A stretch of 64,000 nucleotides of DNA. Origin: Babylonia areolata. Its lineage: Eukaryota; Mollusca; Gastropoda; Neogastropoda; Buccinidae. The stretch lies in the NCBI RefSeq assembly GCF_041734735.1, contig NC_134883.1:12940310-13004309 (forward strand), written 5' to 3'. Under the pieces are notes generated by a model. That model ran no database searches, was not told the DNA's origin, and was given only the letters and a program-made list of their open reading frames with translations. The position numbers were made by a program, and so were the translations under genes. Below are positions 1 through 15,012 of the stretch, in pieces. Position 1 is the stretch's first letter; each line of letters opens with the position of its first letter.

Positions 1-22
1 TGTGTGTGTGTGTGTGTGTGTA

Positions 23-53
<31 letters not shown>

Positions 54-617
54 CTTGGTTACCAGATGTGTATGCACGTGCACTTAATAAATTTCGTTGT
101 AGCTATTACAAAAAATACCAGTTGAAACTGGATGTTGTTATACTACATGGTGTGAGTTTATTATGCTCTAAATGAAAATTGTCAGTGATTGGAGATATTC
201 TATCTCATCATAGAATGTCCATTATAATAATTTATGACTTGAACTGATTCCCCAATGCTTTCGTTGTCCTACGTCGTTTCAAGATTTTTGTGGACTGATG
301 TCTTCTGATTTGAGAAAACCTTTGCTTTCCTGTTTCCATTTCAAAATTTATGGAATAGTCATTATCTGTTAAAAAGATTCTAACTTTTGAATTAAGATAC
401 TCCTAGACAATTCTATTGATTACATTGGTATGATTTGAGCATGTGTATAGATTTCAGGAATTCCGTATTGTATTCACTACATGAGTGTTAACACAGTTCA
501 GTTATAAGTTGTTTTTCATTTATTATGCTCTTTTGTATGTAATCCTCCGTACCCCCCAAAAGGAGTGAAAGGAAAGAAATTTTTGAAGCGTGTGTGTGTA
601 TGTGTAATATGTACATT

Positions 618-653
<36 letters not shown>

Positions 654-1793
654 TGTGTATTTGTGCGTGTGCATATATACTGTTTTCGAGAGTTAGTATT
701 TGTTTGGTATGTTATTGTTTATTGTTTCTGTTATAGTATTAACCACTGAATACTGACATGAATTATTATATCTTTGAAATGTATGTTTGCTGTTCTGCAT
801 GCTCGTAAATTTTATGTTTGAAGCTGCATGCTTTTTGCTCTACACCAAATGAGTTGTGTGCCAGGCACAGTCACAGACCTCACAGGCTCATGGGGCAGGT
901 CTAATAATCTAATCACCCAGCTACTACGCCAGTCTTCCTTTGTTCAAACAGAGAAACTGAGACCATGCAGTAAAGTGGCAATCATCTTGAGAGACTGTTC
1001 AAAGGCGTTGCTCAAATTTCTGCTGTGTTAGCACTAACAAACATAGATACCTGTGAGTCTTGGGCGTGGTTGATATCGGGGTTATTTAAGGTGCATAGTG
1101 ACAGTTGTTCAGTTCTAATCAATCATCTAATTTCAGATTGAAAGCGGATCTCCATAACATCATGTGTATCAAATGCAGTTTCTCACTGATCACCATGAAG
1201 TTAGAAAAAAAGGGATTTAAAAAAATATATATGATATATAGATTAGATATAGATGTGTGTGTGTGTGTGTGTGTAGGGGGCGGGGGTGCGTTTCCATTCA
1301 GTCATTGTGATTTCTCTATTGATTTCCTATCTGTTATTGTGTCTGGTGAGTTCAGACCGAGGTCACCTGTACTGACAAATTCATGGAGACTGTCAATGTC
1401 TTTGGATGGATGTTGTGATGGTATTCACTCTAGCTGGTCAATTATTCAGGTTGACTGCACATCGTAGCAATTGTCTCCAACACACAACTTAGCTTTAGCA
1501 GAAGATGTCCTCAACAAGTAATGAAAACAGGTACTGCTAAAAACCAACCATTTGATCAATGTTACGGTAGTAACAGGCTTTCTTTAGCAGGTGGCCTCAC
1601 GTCAGCCTGACATTGAAAGGCTATAGAAGATGGGACAACAAAAACAGTGAATATTGAAAAATCACAACTTTCCAGCCTCCAGAATGTGCTTGAAAAAGCA
1701 TAAATTTTGCAGACTCATCACTTGGACTGATTTGAAACATTCCCCCATGCCCCACTCATGTATTGTACAAGAACCTCAGAAAGACAGAGAAAG

Positions 1794-1843
<50 letters not shown>

Positions 1844-1973
1844 ACAGACAGAGACAGACAGAGAATGTACTTATTTTAGTAAATTCAGCAGACTGCAAAT
1901 AAATATTGATTTATGTTACCTTAAGATACCTTACAATTTAAGGTATGTGTGTTTGTGTGTGCGTGCAAGTGTC

Positions 1974-2004
<31 letters not shown>

Positions 2005-2508
2005 ATCCTTTTATGTGTGGTGAAAACTGAAAACAAGACTACAAAGCATCTGATGCAACACATTTCATCGCGGTCAGTGGATGTTGGTGTGATGGATGAA
2101 TGTCACGACAGAGCCCCATTAATCCTGACATTTACGTAATCAAGATGAAACGAGAAAGGGAGGGAGGGAGGAGTGGCTGGTGTGGAGCTCTTTTGTCTTG
2201 GTGACCGGGGCTGGCAACTGGTGCTATCCCACTGCTGCTAGAGCTGGCATGAAACCATTTATTGATTCACTGGGTCAGAAACCTTGTTGTATTCTGTGGC
2301 ATGGGGGAAGCGGCAGAGGCTGGACTTAGCATGGCTAATGTAATTGCTTTCTCTATTTATAGAGCTCTTGGAGTGAGAGAAAAAACAAATTGTTTGGAAA
2401 GTTCAGGAGTAGACCAGTGGAAGGAAGGAGGACTGTGAAATACACTGAATTGTTTGCAGTGCAATACATTGCTGTACAATGTAGTACAATACAACACAGT
2501 ACAACACT

Positions 2509-2548
<40 letters not shown>

Positions 2549-2732
2549 GAAAGAACTGCAGCTGTCCGTAAACAAGTGAACAATATTGCCCAGTGTTGCC
2601 AGGACACATATTCTCTCATCTCTCTCTCTTTCTCTCCCTCTCTTTATCCTTGAGTGATAAAAGTTTTTGAATCTTGAATCTCCCTTTTAATTGTACACAC
2701 GCACAGTGACAGACACAAATATGCACACTTGT

Positions 2733-2765
<33 letters not shown>

Positions 2766-2922
2766 AGGAATACTGCAGTGATCAGAACAAGGTGTGATTG
2801 AGCAACAACAGCACTGAAACAGCACATTGTCACATTGTTGTTCTGTTGGTTTGCCTCCTGTAATTCATATGCATGGCTTCTCTTGCTCTCTCTGTCTCAA
2901 ACCACACACATGAGCAAGAATG

Positions 2923-2970
<48 letters not shown>

Positions 2971-3323
2971 TCTCTCTCCCCTTGTAACAAAAAAAAAAAA
3001 AAAAAAAGTTTGACAGTGTATGTCCCATAGATTTTGAGCATCCTTCATCTTCCATTTGTATGGGCTGTCATATTATCCTCTCCCCCTCTGCCCTACATGC
3101 ACCTGTTGTTGCCATTATGTGATTGCACCCCCGTTTCCCTTTCCCCATTCCATCTCCCCTCTTGACATCCATGTTTTCCAATCATTATTTTGTGCTTTTG
3201 TATTTCCTTCCCCCCTGTTTCCCCACTTGACATGGACAGAATAGCGAATCATTACATAATGAGTTTGAGCTCCTTCTCTCAAAAACAGAAAATTGAAGTA
3301 GCGTTGCATCACAACCAATGCAG
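1..3323. other. Region upstream of first recognised exon
   Basis: This stretch holds no coding exon that I can support. It contains (GT)n/(AT)n runs at its left edge, (CA)n at 620-650, (TA)n at 1795-1842, (GT)n near 1975-2000, (CA)n at 2513-2547 and 2733-2763, a (CT)n tract at 2922-2962 followed by poly-T and poly-A. It is presumably intron of the gene that continues downstream, because exon 1 as seen here begins in mid-codon. Open frames over the microsatellites are low-complexity artefacts. Confidence 0.5.
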
Positions 3324-3530
3324 GTCTGACGGCAGAGGACAAGGTGGTGTGTGTGGGCAACAACGATGATGGCGACAACAAAAACGAAGCGGCAGAGGAT
3401 GACATTATCATGCCACTGGTGCTGGTCACTGTGTGGAAGACCTCAGGTACCACGGTTTGTCCCGCCACCAAGGATCTGCCCTGTCTCCTCAATGGCGTCA
3501 CACTGGCATCGGAGGCCAATCTTTTGGCAG
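3324..3530 (+). CDS. Host gene exon 1 (as seen here)
   Basis: The acceptor is a CAG ending at 3323 and the donor is CAG|GTGGGA at 3531. The exon carries 2 nt of a split codon, 68 codons and 1 nt. It starts LTAEDKVVCVG, runs through a short Asp/Asn/Glu-rich loop, then a hydrophobic stretch (MPLVLVTVW) and ends near LASEANLLA. The mixed composition and lack of stops next to microsatellite DNA argue for real coding. An upstream exon ending in phase 1 must exist outside what I can identify. Confidence 0.65.
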
Positions 3531-6500
3531 GTGGGACTTTTTTTTAGGGGAGAGTATGTGTGTTTGTGTATGTGCGCATGTGCAGGTGTGTGTGTGTATG
3601 CGCGCACGAGTGTGTAGCACGCGATATTCTGTCTTCCCACTTTAGGTAATATTAATATGCGCATGTGTGTGTCAGTGTAGCAGCAGCAGTAGTCTCTCCA
3701 CTGTAGGTAATATCAGATGAAGAAAAAAAAAGAGAAAAAAATGGTGGATGGGTTTTGGGAGTATTGTTGTGTGTGTAATAGTTGTAGTAGTAGTCTTCAT
3801 TTTATGTCTTTCCACTCTAGTGATATCAGATGAAGAAGGAATAGTGGAGTTGTGTGGAGGAGTTGGAGAAGTATGTGTGTGTGTGTTTGTATGATAGTAG
3901 TAGTGGTGGAGGTGGTGGTAGTAGGAAGAAGTGGTAGTTGTAGTAGTTTTTATTTTATGTCTGTCCACTCAAATTGATACATTAATCAGGAAAATAAATA
4001 AATAAAAAAAGGGAGGGGAAAGGAAGAGAGGGGGTGGGTGAAAAGGTGTGATTGTGAACTACATTTGTACATGTCTGTGTGCCTGTGTGCATGCTTGTGT
4101 GTATGTGTGTGTGCACCAGTGCAGGTCTCTGAGAGAGAGAAATAGAAGAGAGAATGTGCGTGCGCAAGCTGATATGTATACATGTATCATTTTATGTAAG
4201 GGGGTGTATATTAATATTATATATGTGGGCTTGTACAACTTGATTCTGTGTACATGAGATTACAGTGAATATTTATGTGGAAGAAAAGGGAGGGGGTGTA
4301 ACGGTGTGGGTATGCATATGCATGTGTGTGTGTTGTTTTCTGTCAGGAGAATTTAATAACTCTGTGTGTGTGTTTGTATGTTCATCAACATTGTATATTA
4401 ATGTGTGTGTGTATGTGTGTCTCTGTGTGAGGCTGTGTTTTAGGATAGTTTATCCACAGCCAGGACTGTTAATCGAACCCTGAAAGAGTTAACAAGTGTT
4501 GTTAAGTGTAACTATGTTTATGTGTGTCTGTGTGTGGTTAAAGAGACCTATCAGTTCATAATGCCAGTAGTGATATGTGAATGATCATCTGAAACAGAAA
4601 CAAGAATCGATCAGTGGTAAGTCTGGAATTACAACAAATTTTGTTTTAATCTTGCAGTTTTTGTGCAGGTTCTAGTATTAATCAAACATGACATCCCAGT
4701 ACTTGTGCAGTTTTGTTTCATTACATATCACTTCACAGGAGCACAAAAAATAAAACAAAACACAGCCCAGTATAACATAAATTTTTTTTTTTAAATTGAC
4801 ACCTTAGTATGTACAAACCGTGATTAATGACTCAGACTACTTCCGATTTCAAGGAAAACTTGTGATATCAATTGAGGAAAAACAAAGTTGCTACTTTAAG
4901 ATGTCATGTGTGCTGACAGTATGGTGAGAAATGTGCTCTGGATTATAAATTCATTTTGAAACACATAAATTTATAATTCAAGAATGTGCATTTTGCTGGG
5001 CAAAACTGTGTAAATAAAATCTTGCAGAGTCCTTGGATCATGTTAAAATGATATGTGTGATCATTATGATCATTTATGGGCTTTAGCCAAAATATGAAGT
5101 AACTGTTAAGAATGTTTTACACTTTTTTCATAAGAAAAAGGTGATAGGAAGGTTTATTTTTTAACATGTAATTCATACACCTTGATGGTTTGTTTTGTGC
5201 ATTTCTTATGCCTTTAATTTCCACTCACACATGATGATTAGTGTTTCAATTAAAAAAAGAAGTATGTCCAGTAATAGGTTGTATAATAGGTGTAATACTG
5301 TCAGCTTCCAACAAAGGAGTGATTAAGACAGTAGGTAATGATGTATGCAATTGCACTTTCATTTTTTCACACTGGTGTTAGAACGTGCTTACCACAACAC
5401 ACATTTATGAAGTATGTCAATCCCACCTGTCGCCTGCGTTTACAGCGTGTAAGTAAACACCCAGTTGTTGTTTTTTATCACTCACATCACAGCATGTTTT
5501 TGCAGCTGGTCTGATATGGATTTTTTGATAGGGCAGAAAAGACAAGTGAATCATAGCAGGCTGCAAGTGAAGTGTGTCAATGAGAGATCACATGGCCTGA
5601 TAGTGGGTGGGGATCAGTGTGCAAGTGGTCCCTAGCTGTGGAGAGTAGTGTTGATGTGATATTCCTATTCCCGTTCTGTGTTTTGGTAAGCCCTGCGTGC
5701 TGGGATGTTGTTGGAAAAGGGAGGAAACGTCAGGTGGTGGAAGAAGTTGATGTGATTTTTTTGATTTTTTTTAATTTTTATAATGATTTTGTGACTTTCA
5801 CTTTCTGATTCCCTCTCTTTGTGTGTTACTTGACCCCCACCCCCACCCCCACCCCATCTGTCTCTGATTTCTCTCTGTCTCTCTCATTCCATTTCTGTCT
5901 CACTCTGTCTGTCTCTGTCTTCCTCTCTCTCTCTGTCTTTGTCTGTCTCTGTCTGTGTATTTCTTGTGTTCATTGTCTGTCACTGCCAAAATTTCTCACA
6001 ATGTGTCTTGTTCTCTCATTCAGTGTTTCCTGGTTTCTTCCTACTCAAAAGAATAGATAGATAAACAAACACAATAAACATATATAATTTTGAAAAAAAA
6101 AAAAGAAATAAAAGAATGTCTGGTCCAAGCTTTTGAAATGTCAGGGTTCGGAAACAGAATAAACTGGATCATGTGATCATGTTTATAAGTTCTCATGTGA
6201 ACGAGTCAGTGGTGTTTTATGTTTGTTTGTTTGTTTAGAGCTCCAAGTCTTTGGTTTCATTTCTCAGGGGTTTTTGTTTTTTGTTGTTGTTGTTGTTGTT
6301 TTTCTCTCTCCCTGTCTTGATTGTCTTCTTTCTTTCTGACCTTTTAGGGTTTGAGCATAGATCAAGACAATTCCTGATTATCTTTTTTTTATTTTTTTTA
6401 TTTTTTTTTTAATCACATAGCTGCTGTGGTGTTAGGTTTATGGGCTTGTCTGTGCAATTGGCACGGATGCCTCCATGAACCTGACATTGGTGAGTGTGTG

Positions 6501-9500
6501 TGTGCATGCGAACGTGCGTGCATGCATGAGAGAGAGAGAGAGAAAGAAGAGAGAGAGACTTTGCATACATACATGTGACTGTGTTTGAGAAGTACCTGCT
6601 TGTGTGCATATATGTTTGATACATGGTATATGCACAAAAAAAACATATAATGATATCATATATACACTTCATTTCAGTCGTTTAAGTGTGAGAGTATTTG
6701 AGGATGATTGTATGTGTGACTATGTGCTTTCATGCATCTGGCAGTGGATGGATTGGCTAGGATTTTGCTGCATTGTATACTGCCAGGTGTCTTTGAGAAT
6801 TTGCCAGCATCAGGTGTCTGCCTCGTTCTTCAGTGTGTTTGTGTGTGTGTGTGTGTGCACGCATGCGTGCATGTGTGTGTGTGTGTTTGTTTACATGTGT
6901 GAATGTATTACGTTTAAATGGCATGTATGTTTATATGTGTGTGTATATTTTTGTGCATACATACTTGCATGTGTGAGTGTGCCCTCATGGGCAAGCCAGA
7001 TCATTATTGACAAATACAGTAGAGAAAATAATCAGAAGAAATAGATTTGTGAATAAGAATGCCTTTTGGAGTTAACTCAAATCTCTTTTTTTTTTAATTG
7101 AACCTGCATACATATGGGTAATATTGTGAGGAATTAAAGTGGTTAACATAACAGTAATGTTATTTATCTGCTGCACCAGTAGTGGTTGGCAAATATCAGA
7201 AAAAAAGGACATGCTAAAGTAAAGAAATAAGGAAAAAAAAGGTGGGTTGAATAAAAGAAGAAAAAGCAACAACAATAACAGGGAATGATAAAGGGAAAAA
7301 GCTTCATAAGGCAAAAGAAGTGGTCAGTTCAAATAATACTGCAGAAAATAGAAAAGAAAAGACTCAAAATGTATATGACAGGAAAAAGTGGAGAAAAGAG
7401 AAAAAAGGTTAAAGATAGATCATGGAGGGGGAAGAGAGGAAGAGAAGAAGAAAGAGAAAAAATGAGACTGGATTTAAAAAAAAAAAAAAAAAAAGGTAAA
7501 AAGTTTAAGGAGGATAAGTTGAAAGTGGGATGTAGAAAGAGATTTGGAGAGAGGAGAAACCCCCGAAAACGGAGCATGGCTGCCTACATGGCGGGGTAAA
7601 AACGGTCCTGCACGTAAAAGCCCACTCGTGTACATGCGAGTGTATGTGGGAGTTGCAGCCCACGAAAGCAGAAGAAGAAGAAGGAGAGAGGAGAAGACAG
7701 AGAGAGAGAGAGAATTCCAAATAAACCAAAGTCCAACACAGCAGCAACAACAAGAAATCCAAAAACAGCCCACTGCCTCTAATTCGCAGGTAAACAGACA
7801 GTGTGATTGATGAGATGGGGAAAGATAAACAGGTGGTGTTTATCTCAAACGAAAACAACCCGAAACAAACACAAAAACAAAAAATGATGTAGAGTGATTG
7901 AGATGGGCAACAGACAGATGTAGTTTTCCAGTGGCCCCCAAAACAAACAAACAAACAAAAAAATGATTTGCTGGTTGACAGGTAGTGTGATCAAGGTGGG
8001 CGACAGACAGATGGAGTTTTCCAGTGGCCCCCAAAACAAACAAAAAAACACAAAAAAATGATTTGCTGGTTGACAGGTAGTGTGATCGAGGTGGGCGACA
8101 GACAGATGGAGTTTTCTGATGGCCCTATACCCAGGCCTCGTCGACGCTGCCTCCCACCGACGCCTGGTGTTCCCATCTTGCCCCAGCCACCCCCAAAACC
8201 TCAGCGCTCCAGTTCAGTGGGCACTGAAGATGAAGCCCCTATCGACCTGAAATCGAAACCTACAAGACCGGTAATGATTCAGCTTGGCAGATGTTTGAGG
8301 AGGGAGTGGTTAGGGATATTGGGGGATCGGGGGGGAGGGGGTGGTGGTGGTGGAAGGAGGGATAAGGATGGTGACAGGTGGAGAGGGGGGTGGGGGAGGG
8401 GCTTTACAGGGATAGAGAGGGTCGGGTGACATGGGCAGAAGTGATGTGAATGTTGACATGTGTCTGTGCTGGGGAGATGGAGAAGAGGAGGTGTGTGTGT
8501 GTGTGTGTAAAGGTGTATTCATGCATGTGTGTGTGTGTGTGTGTGTGTGTAAAAAGACGATGTTGTGGATGTGCAGCAGGCTGTTTGAGTTTATGAATTT
8601 TTTGTATTATATTCTCTTTATGGGGAAAGAATAAAAAGCAGAGCATTGTGTTCATGTGTCTATGTGTGTGTGTGTGAACACTTGCAGGTGCTTGTTTGCA
8701 AGTTAAACATAAAGAGTTAAGGTGTTGAATTGATCGTACTGTAATTTTTTTTTCCACTGACATTGAAAACAGATTGCACTTGTCACACGTGTTATTTTCA
8801 ATCATACTCTGAGTCTGACATTCTTCCATTTTCAGCAGAAAAACATTGGACATTTGACTGTTGTTGCTTCCAATGATATTCTTGTTTTTCCACTGTCAGT
8901 GAGAAACAATTTCAATATCTCTTTTGTTGCTACTTTCAATCCAACTCACATTTTTTTCACTGTTAGTAAAAATTCATTGCACATGTCACTGGTTTTGTTA
9001 CATACTGCCCTGTTTTTTCTACTGTTAGTAAGGATGCATTGCACATGTTACAGATGTTTTTATTTTTAGTCCTGTTCTCTTTTTTTAGGGTTTTTGGGGA
9101 GGGGGAGTGCCACTTCAGAAAAAATACATTGGACATTTCACTGATGTTCTTTTCAGTCATGCATATTTTTTCACTGTCAGTAAAAACACATTGCAAGTGT
9201 CACTGGTGTCACTTTCAGTGATACTCTCATTTATTTTCCCACTGTCAGAAAATGCATTGCACATGTCACTGATGTCATACCTCACGTATTTGTTTCTTTT
9301 GTTTTTTGTTTGCGCTGTTAGTTATCACAGGTGTTTCCACTTTCGATCATGTTCTCATATTCACCCTGTTTCCCTGGGAATACTGTATAATTGACACGCA
9401 TGACTGGTGTTGTCACTTTCAGCTGTCTGTGAGGAGACCTCCACCTCTGCCCAATGACTGGGCAATGATTGAACTCCCCGCCACAGACGCTGAACTCCTC

Positions 9501-12500
9501 AAGCAGACACGCAAGCCTGAACAGGTGATCAGTCTTTTTCTTCTGACATTTGTTTTATGTTTGTTCGTTTTGTTTTTTCTAATTATGATGGGTCAGTTAG
9601 TTGCTCTTCAGCTTTTTATATCAATTTTTTATGGGCAAGTAGTTCTGGGCATGATTATGGTAGTTTTTGTTTGTTTGTTTTTACATTGAAATACTCTATA
9701 CACCAGTGAGTGAAAGGATGATTTGAATTGTGTGTGTGTGTGTGTTTTACTCAATGTGTGTTTTGTTTTGTCTGTGTTTGTGGAGTATGTTTGTGTGTTT
9801 CGTTACATGTGTGTTTTGTTGTGTGCATGTTAATGGGTGAGAGTGTGTGCGTGTTGAGTGTGTATGTTAGTTTTATGTCTGTTTCGTTGTGTGCATTGCT
9901 GTGTGTTTTGTTTAATGTGTGTGTGCGTGTGTGTGTGTGCATGCATATATGCACACAAAGTAAATCAAAGTGATTGTAGCATTTTAAATGACACAACTTC
10001 TTAGTTTAGGAATATTTGAACTTTTAAAACTGTTTACTAAACTTGCAAGTGTATCTGTTTTCTTTTTTTCTTTCTTTTTTTGTAGCTGGCAAGTCTGGCA
10101 TCAGGTTATGTTACCAAACATATCCATCTTCATACTGATGCACGGATAACAGCAGAGTTGACTGATCAGATTTTTTCAGCCATGTTGGTAAGTTGGTTGT
10201 CTTGTGAACTTTGCTCTACTGTTGATTGACTCTCATTAGACTGTTTAGACTGTCTTCTGTCTCTAATTCATTTCATCCCAAGTAAATTTGTGACCTCATT
10301 CTCCAGACCAAGTGATCATGAAGGCTGAAGGAGAGTTAAGTCAGAAAAATGATCAGTAAATTTTTCTCTTTGAATGGAATGTTGTATAGTTTATTCATAT
10401 GTCAGTTAAGCTCCTCATTTTCCTTTTCTTCTTCATCTTCTTCTTTTCTTCTTTTCTTTTTAGTTGATAAAACAATTTGGGGTGAGAATACAGACTCCAA
10501 GATGAAATTAATAGCTAGGAAGAACTGGCACTACAAACTGTCCTGGTGGTTATTCTCTTTCTGTTAAAATTTGAAGTTAAATGCTGATGCAGTTGCACTT
10601 CCTTGTGATAACTAAGACAATGGATTCTTCATAGCCTTTTATGGCTGTTGGGGCAGTTAGTTTCTGTCCACTGTGTCTAGGGTTTAGCGTAGGATGGCAG
10701 GTCCCAATCCTCTCCTTCTGTCAGTTTAATCTTCCACAATGTCAGGTACCCATTCACACCTGGGTGGAGTGAGGAAAATGGGAGTAAAGTGACTTTCCCA
10801 AAGACATTACACTCAAACCCTTGAACCCTGATCACTGGTGAACACTGGATTAGATGTCTAATGCCTAACGGACTGCCAGGGCATCTCCTAAAAACATTAG
10901 GTTGATATATCAATTTAGTGTCTGTTTCATGCATGCTTGTACTATTTTAACCCTTTGACTGCTGCTAGTAAGTTTGCTCTTCAGTAAAGAGCTGTCACCT
11001 CACTGAGATAAAAAAAAAAAAAAAATTAACTGGTCAGAAGATGTCTGTCAGCTTCCTTTATTAAAAGTTTTCTTCTCAGGATTGTGTCAGTTTTGTTCTG
11101 CAAAAACGAATCATACTATTTAAAAGTATACAAAGTGATGATGATGATGATATGGATACTTATACAGTGACTGTATTTGTTCAGACCAAGCTTTAAGCAC
11201 TTTACGAAAACGGAGTCATTTGCACAACAGGCTGCCTACCTGGGTAGAGCTGACTGAGAGCTGCCGTTGGGTACTCATCATTTGTTTCCTGTTTCATTCA
11301 GTCAGGTTTCAGTCATGCACACAGACACACAGACACACACACACATGTAATATTTAACTGCATAAATTGCGTTCAGATTCATCCCATACTGATATCATTA
11401 TACCAAAGTTCGGCAGTCAAGGGGTTAAAAAAAAAGGGGGGAAATGAACGACAGGTGGTGTCCCATCATGGACGTAACATCCTGCTGCGGTTCCTGACGG
11501 ACCTGATTGAGGAGCAGGCCAACGCCAGTGCCGACAATGACCATCCCCTGGAGCCTGCTCATGGAGCTGTCATCATTTTGCTGCGAGAGATCTTGCGGCA
11601 GTTTTTGGTGAGGGTTTGCATGTTGTCTGTCTTTTGCTTTTTGTTGCTGTTGTTTTTTTTTAAATTTCTAGTTCTGTTTTGTTTTTCGCTGTTCCATCAT
11701 CTGCACCTTTTGACATTGCTCCCACACCACTGTTTTCCCTGAGTCCCTCATACACAGCCACACCCAGTTTCTTCCGTCGCAATCCCAGCGTCAGAAGTCG
11801 ACAGGAAACTGTGGATGTTAGTGGCTTTTTTGTTTTGTTTGTTTGTTTGTTTTAGTGATTTGTTAGGTGTGTTAGCCATGTGGAGGTAGATTTGGGTAAA
11901 GGTGTTTTTTTTGTTGTCTTGTTTGGTGCTTGTTTGTTGTTTAATGTTTTTCACCTGTATTTAGTAGATTCTCTCCTAAAGGTTTCTTTTCTTTCTGATG
12001 CTGACCACCTGTAGATTGTCCAGTGATTCGGTGCTGCTTATCCCAAAAATGTCATGAAAAGTTCCACTTTGAATAATTAGATTAGAAAAGAAAAAAAAAA
12101 GGCCAAAATTGAGAAAATGTGGAATGTGAACCAATGGAGTGCTTCAGTCATTGACAAATTTCTAAATTTTGTGACTGAGAGTGGTAATTGTAGTGTTGAA
12201 AAAAGCAGTTATTTTTGCCTTAGGTTTTGTGCCAAATGCATGCTGGGGAGTGATTGATTTTGTAAATGATGAACAGTTTACAACCAGGGTCCAGAGGCAA
12301 AATGACACAAGCGCCTGTCTTAATACCTAAATAAAGTAATATAAAGGGGGAAAACTTTTGAATAACCAAAATGCCAATAAGGAAATATATGAGACACTCC
12401 CAATGAAAATGTTCATTTCAAGATTAGGGTTAGGTCCCATGGCCATCAGGGGAGCGAATATCCATTCTGTCTGGGTCTAGGCATAGATGACGGCCTAGTC

Positions 12501-13790
12501 ATTTCCTTCCATCAATTTAACCTTCCATGACTGATGTCGCATACTCATTCACATCTGTAGTGAGTCCCTATCCCAAGGACACGACCACACTGGGCTTCGA
12601 ACCCTGATCACTGGTGAACTTTGGATCAGAAGTCCAGCCTCTTTCTGAGTCTGCCATGGTGCCTCTTAATCTTATGTACGTTTGGAGAGGGTCTGGGGTG
12701 GTGCCTTGATGTCTCATTGTATTTTCTGCACTTACCTGAGTGTGTGGAGCTCTTAGGCTGTGGATGTACAACAGTCACTCACTGAGTCAGACACACAATG
12801 AGCAAATATCTGGTTGAAAGCACTGAGATAGAGGGAGAGTAGTATATGTCACATAAAAGAATGTCATGTTTCATGTGTAATTTTTTATATTATGTCATTC
12901 ATCCTTGAAAAAAGTCTATTGACTGAAAATTTTGAAATTTTCTTTTATTGTATTTAAACCATGACGGGGGTCAAATGGTTAAGACTTTGGACCTCCAATC
13001 CGAGGGTTCCTGGTTTGTATTATGGTCATGGCACCTGGTAGGTAAAGGTGGAGATTTTTCCAATCTCACAGGTCAGCAGATGTGCAAACCAGCTAGTGCT
13101 GAACCCCCTTCATGTGTATACACATGCAGAAGATCAGATACACACGTTAAAGATCTTGTAGTTCATGTCAGCGTTTGGTGGGTTATAGAAACAAGGATAA
13201 CCGGCATGCATCCCCCTCTGAAAATGAAATGTGACTGCCTACATGGCAGGGGCAAACACATAGAGCATACTCTTGTTTACAAGTGTAAGTAGGAGTCGCA
13301 GCCCATGAACGAAGAAGTATTATAGTATTTTTGTGGGGGGGCAGGGGGTGGGTGTATTTTTTGTTCAGACACATACACATAGAGAGTGTGACCATTCCAG
13401 GATCCACAGACTCTGGTCATTGTGAGCCTGCTGATGTTGCGAGCGCTGAGTCATGTACCCGGAGCCACACAGTCATTGGTGGAATGTCAGGTGACCAGCG
13501 CCGTTCTGGGCACCATGGCTGCCCTCAAGTCGGCCTCCACTGTTCAGCAGTATTGCCTGGATGTTCTGGCCAAGATCGCTCTGTATCAGCCTTCAGTGAA
13601 CAAGAAGGTCAGAGAGGGAGGGAGTGTGTGTGTGTGGTGTGTGTGTGGTTTGTGTGTGTGTGTGTGTGTGTGTTAATGTGAGTGGGGACCTCCAGTGTAC
13701 AGCAGTATTGCCTGGATGTTCTGGACAAGATCGGTCTGTATCAGCCCTCTGTAACCAAGAAGGTCAGAGAGGGAGGGAGTGTGTGTGTAT

Positions 13791-13830
<40 letters not shown>

Positions 13831-14980
13831 TGAGTGGGGACCTCCAGTGTACAGCAGTATTGCCTGGATGTTCTGGTCAAGATCGCTCTGTATCAGCCTT
13901 CAGTGAACAAGAAGGTCAGAGAGGGAGGGAGTGTGTGTGTGTGTGTGTGAATGTGAGTGGGGACCTCCACTGTTCAGCAGTATTGCCTGGATGTTCTGGT
14001 CAAGATCGCTCTGTATCAGCCCTCTGTAACCAAGAAGGTCAGAGAGGGAGGGAGTGTGGTGTGTGTGTGTCTGTGTGTGTGTCTGTGTGTGGTGTGTGTG
14101 TATGCCTTTGTGCGTGAGTTGGCCTCTACTGTTCAACAGTATTGTGTCCAACATAGCTATGTACCAGCCTTCTGTGAACAAGAAGGTAGGATATTAACCT
14201 CTTGACTGCGCTGTTGATGTACAGCGTACGTCATGAAATGTCACTCACCAATGCTGTATTGACGTGTGCCATACGTCATGTTACAACGTTCAATGTTTCG
14301 AGTCCCGCATTACAGAAAATACAGTCTGCTAACCATTAAATTAGCTCCCCTGAGAGCTCTTTATCTCCTGAGTTCCATAAGCTAAAATTATTCATCGGAT
14401 TGTCATATTTATGGCAAAAGTTTTGCAAGTTTGTACGAAGCTCAAGTTGTGTTTGCAAAGCCATGGCTGAACGCAGACAAACCCCAACACTTGCACTAGT
14501 ATTGAAAAAAATCCTTTGCAATGCAAACAGTACAGATGAAGATTGTGGACTGAATGAGATAGAACTGCGTGAAGTTGATGCCGAAGACGCTGATTTTGAC
14601 ATGGAGGGGGGTGGGAGGTGGAGTTGCTTGATGAAACTGAAGACAGACAAGCTCAGCTGATTCAAGATGTAAGTGGGTGTTTACGAGGTTTGTCAGTTTA
14701 TTATTTGCTCTCTGTTTGTTGTAACAACGAATATGATTGCATTGTGTGTGTTTTGAATGTGTTAGTTGTGGTAAGTAGCTTCGTCAGTCACTGATCAGTG
14801 TGTGAGAGTGAGAGTCAGTCACGTGTGTACTGTGTGTGACCATTACAGCCCAAGGAGGCTTGGCTTGCTGGCTGGCTCATTGTTGATGACAGCGTGTGTC
14901 GCTCACCAAGAGCTTTCTGTGTATTCGTTTCCGAGTGTGTATTGGTTTGTTGTTGTTGTTGTTCAGTGTTGTTGTTGTTT

Positions 14981-15012
<32 letters not shown>

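Noticed and set aside
828-1031. 67-codon plus frame with mixed composition
   Set aside because: No acceptor/donor pair gives the phase needed by exon 1, and it shows no motif; left uncalled.
2362-2480. Candidate exon after a pyrimidine-rich TTATAG
   Set aside because: The frame runs into 'tacaatacaacacagtac' low-complexity and (CA)n with no donor in a matching phase.
5617-5808. 63-codon frame in intron 1-2
   Set aside because: No acceptor, hydrophobic chance peptide from T-rich DNA; flanking exon phases match without it.
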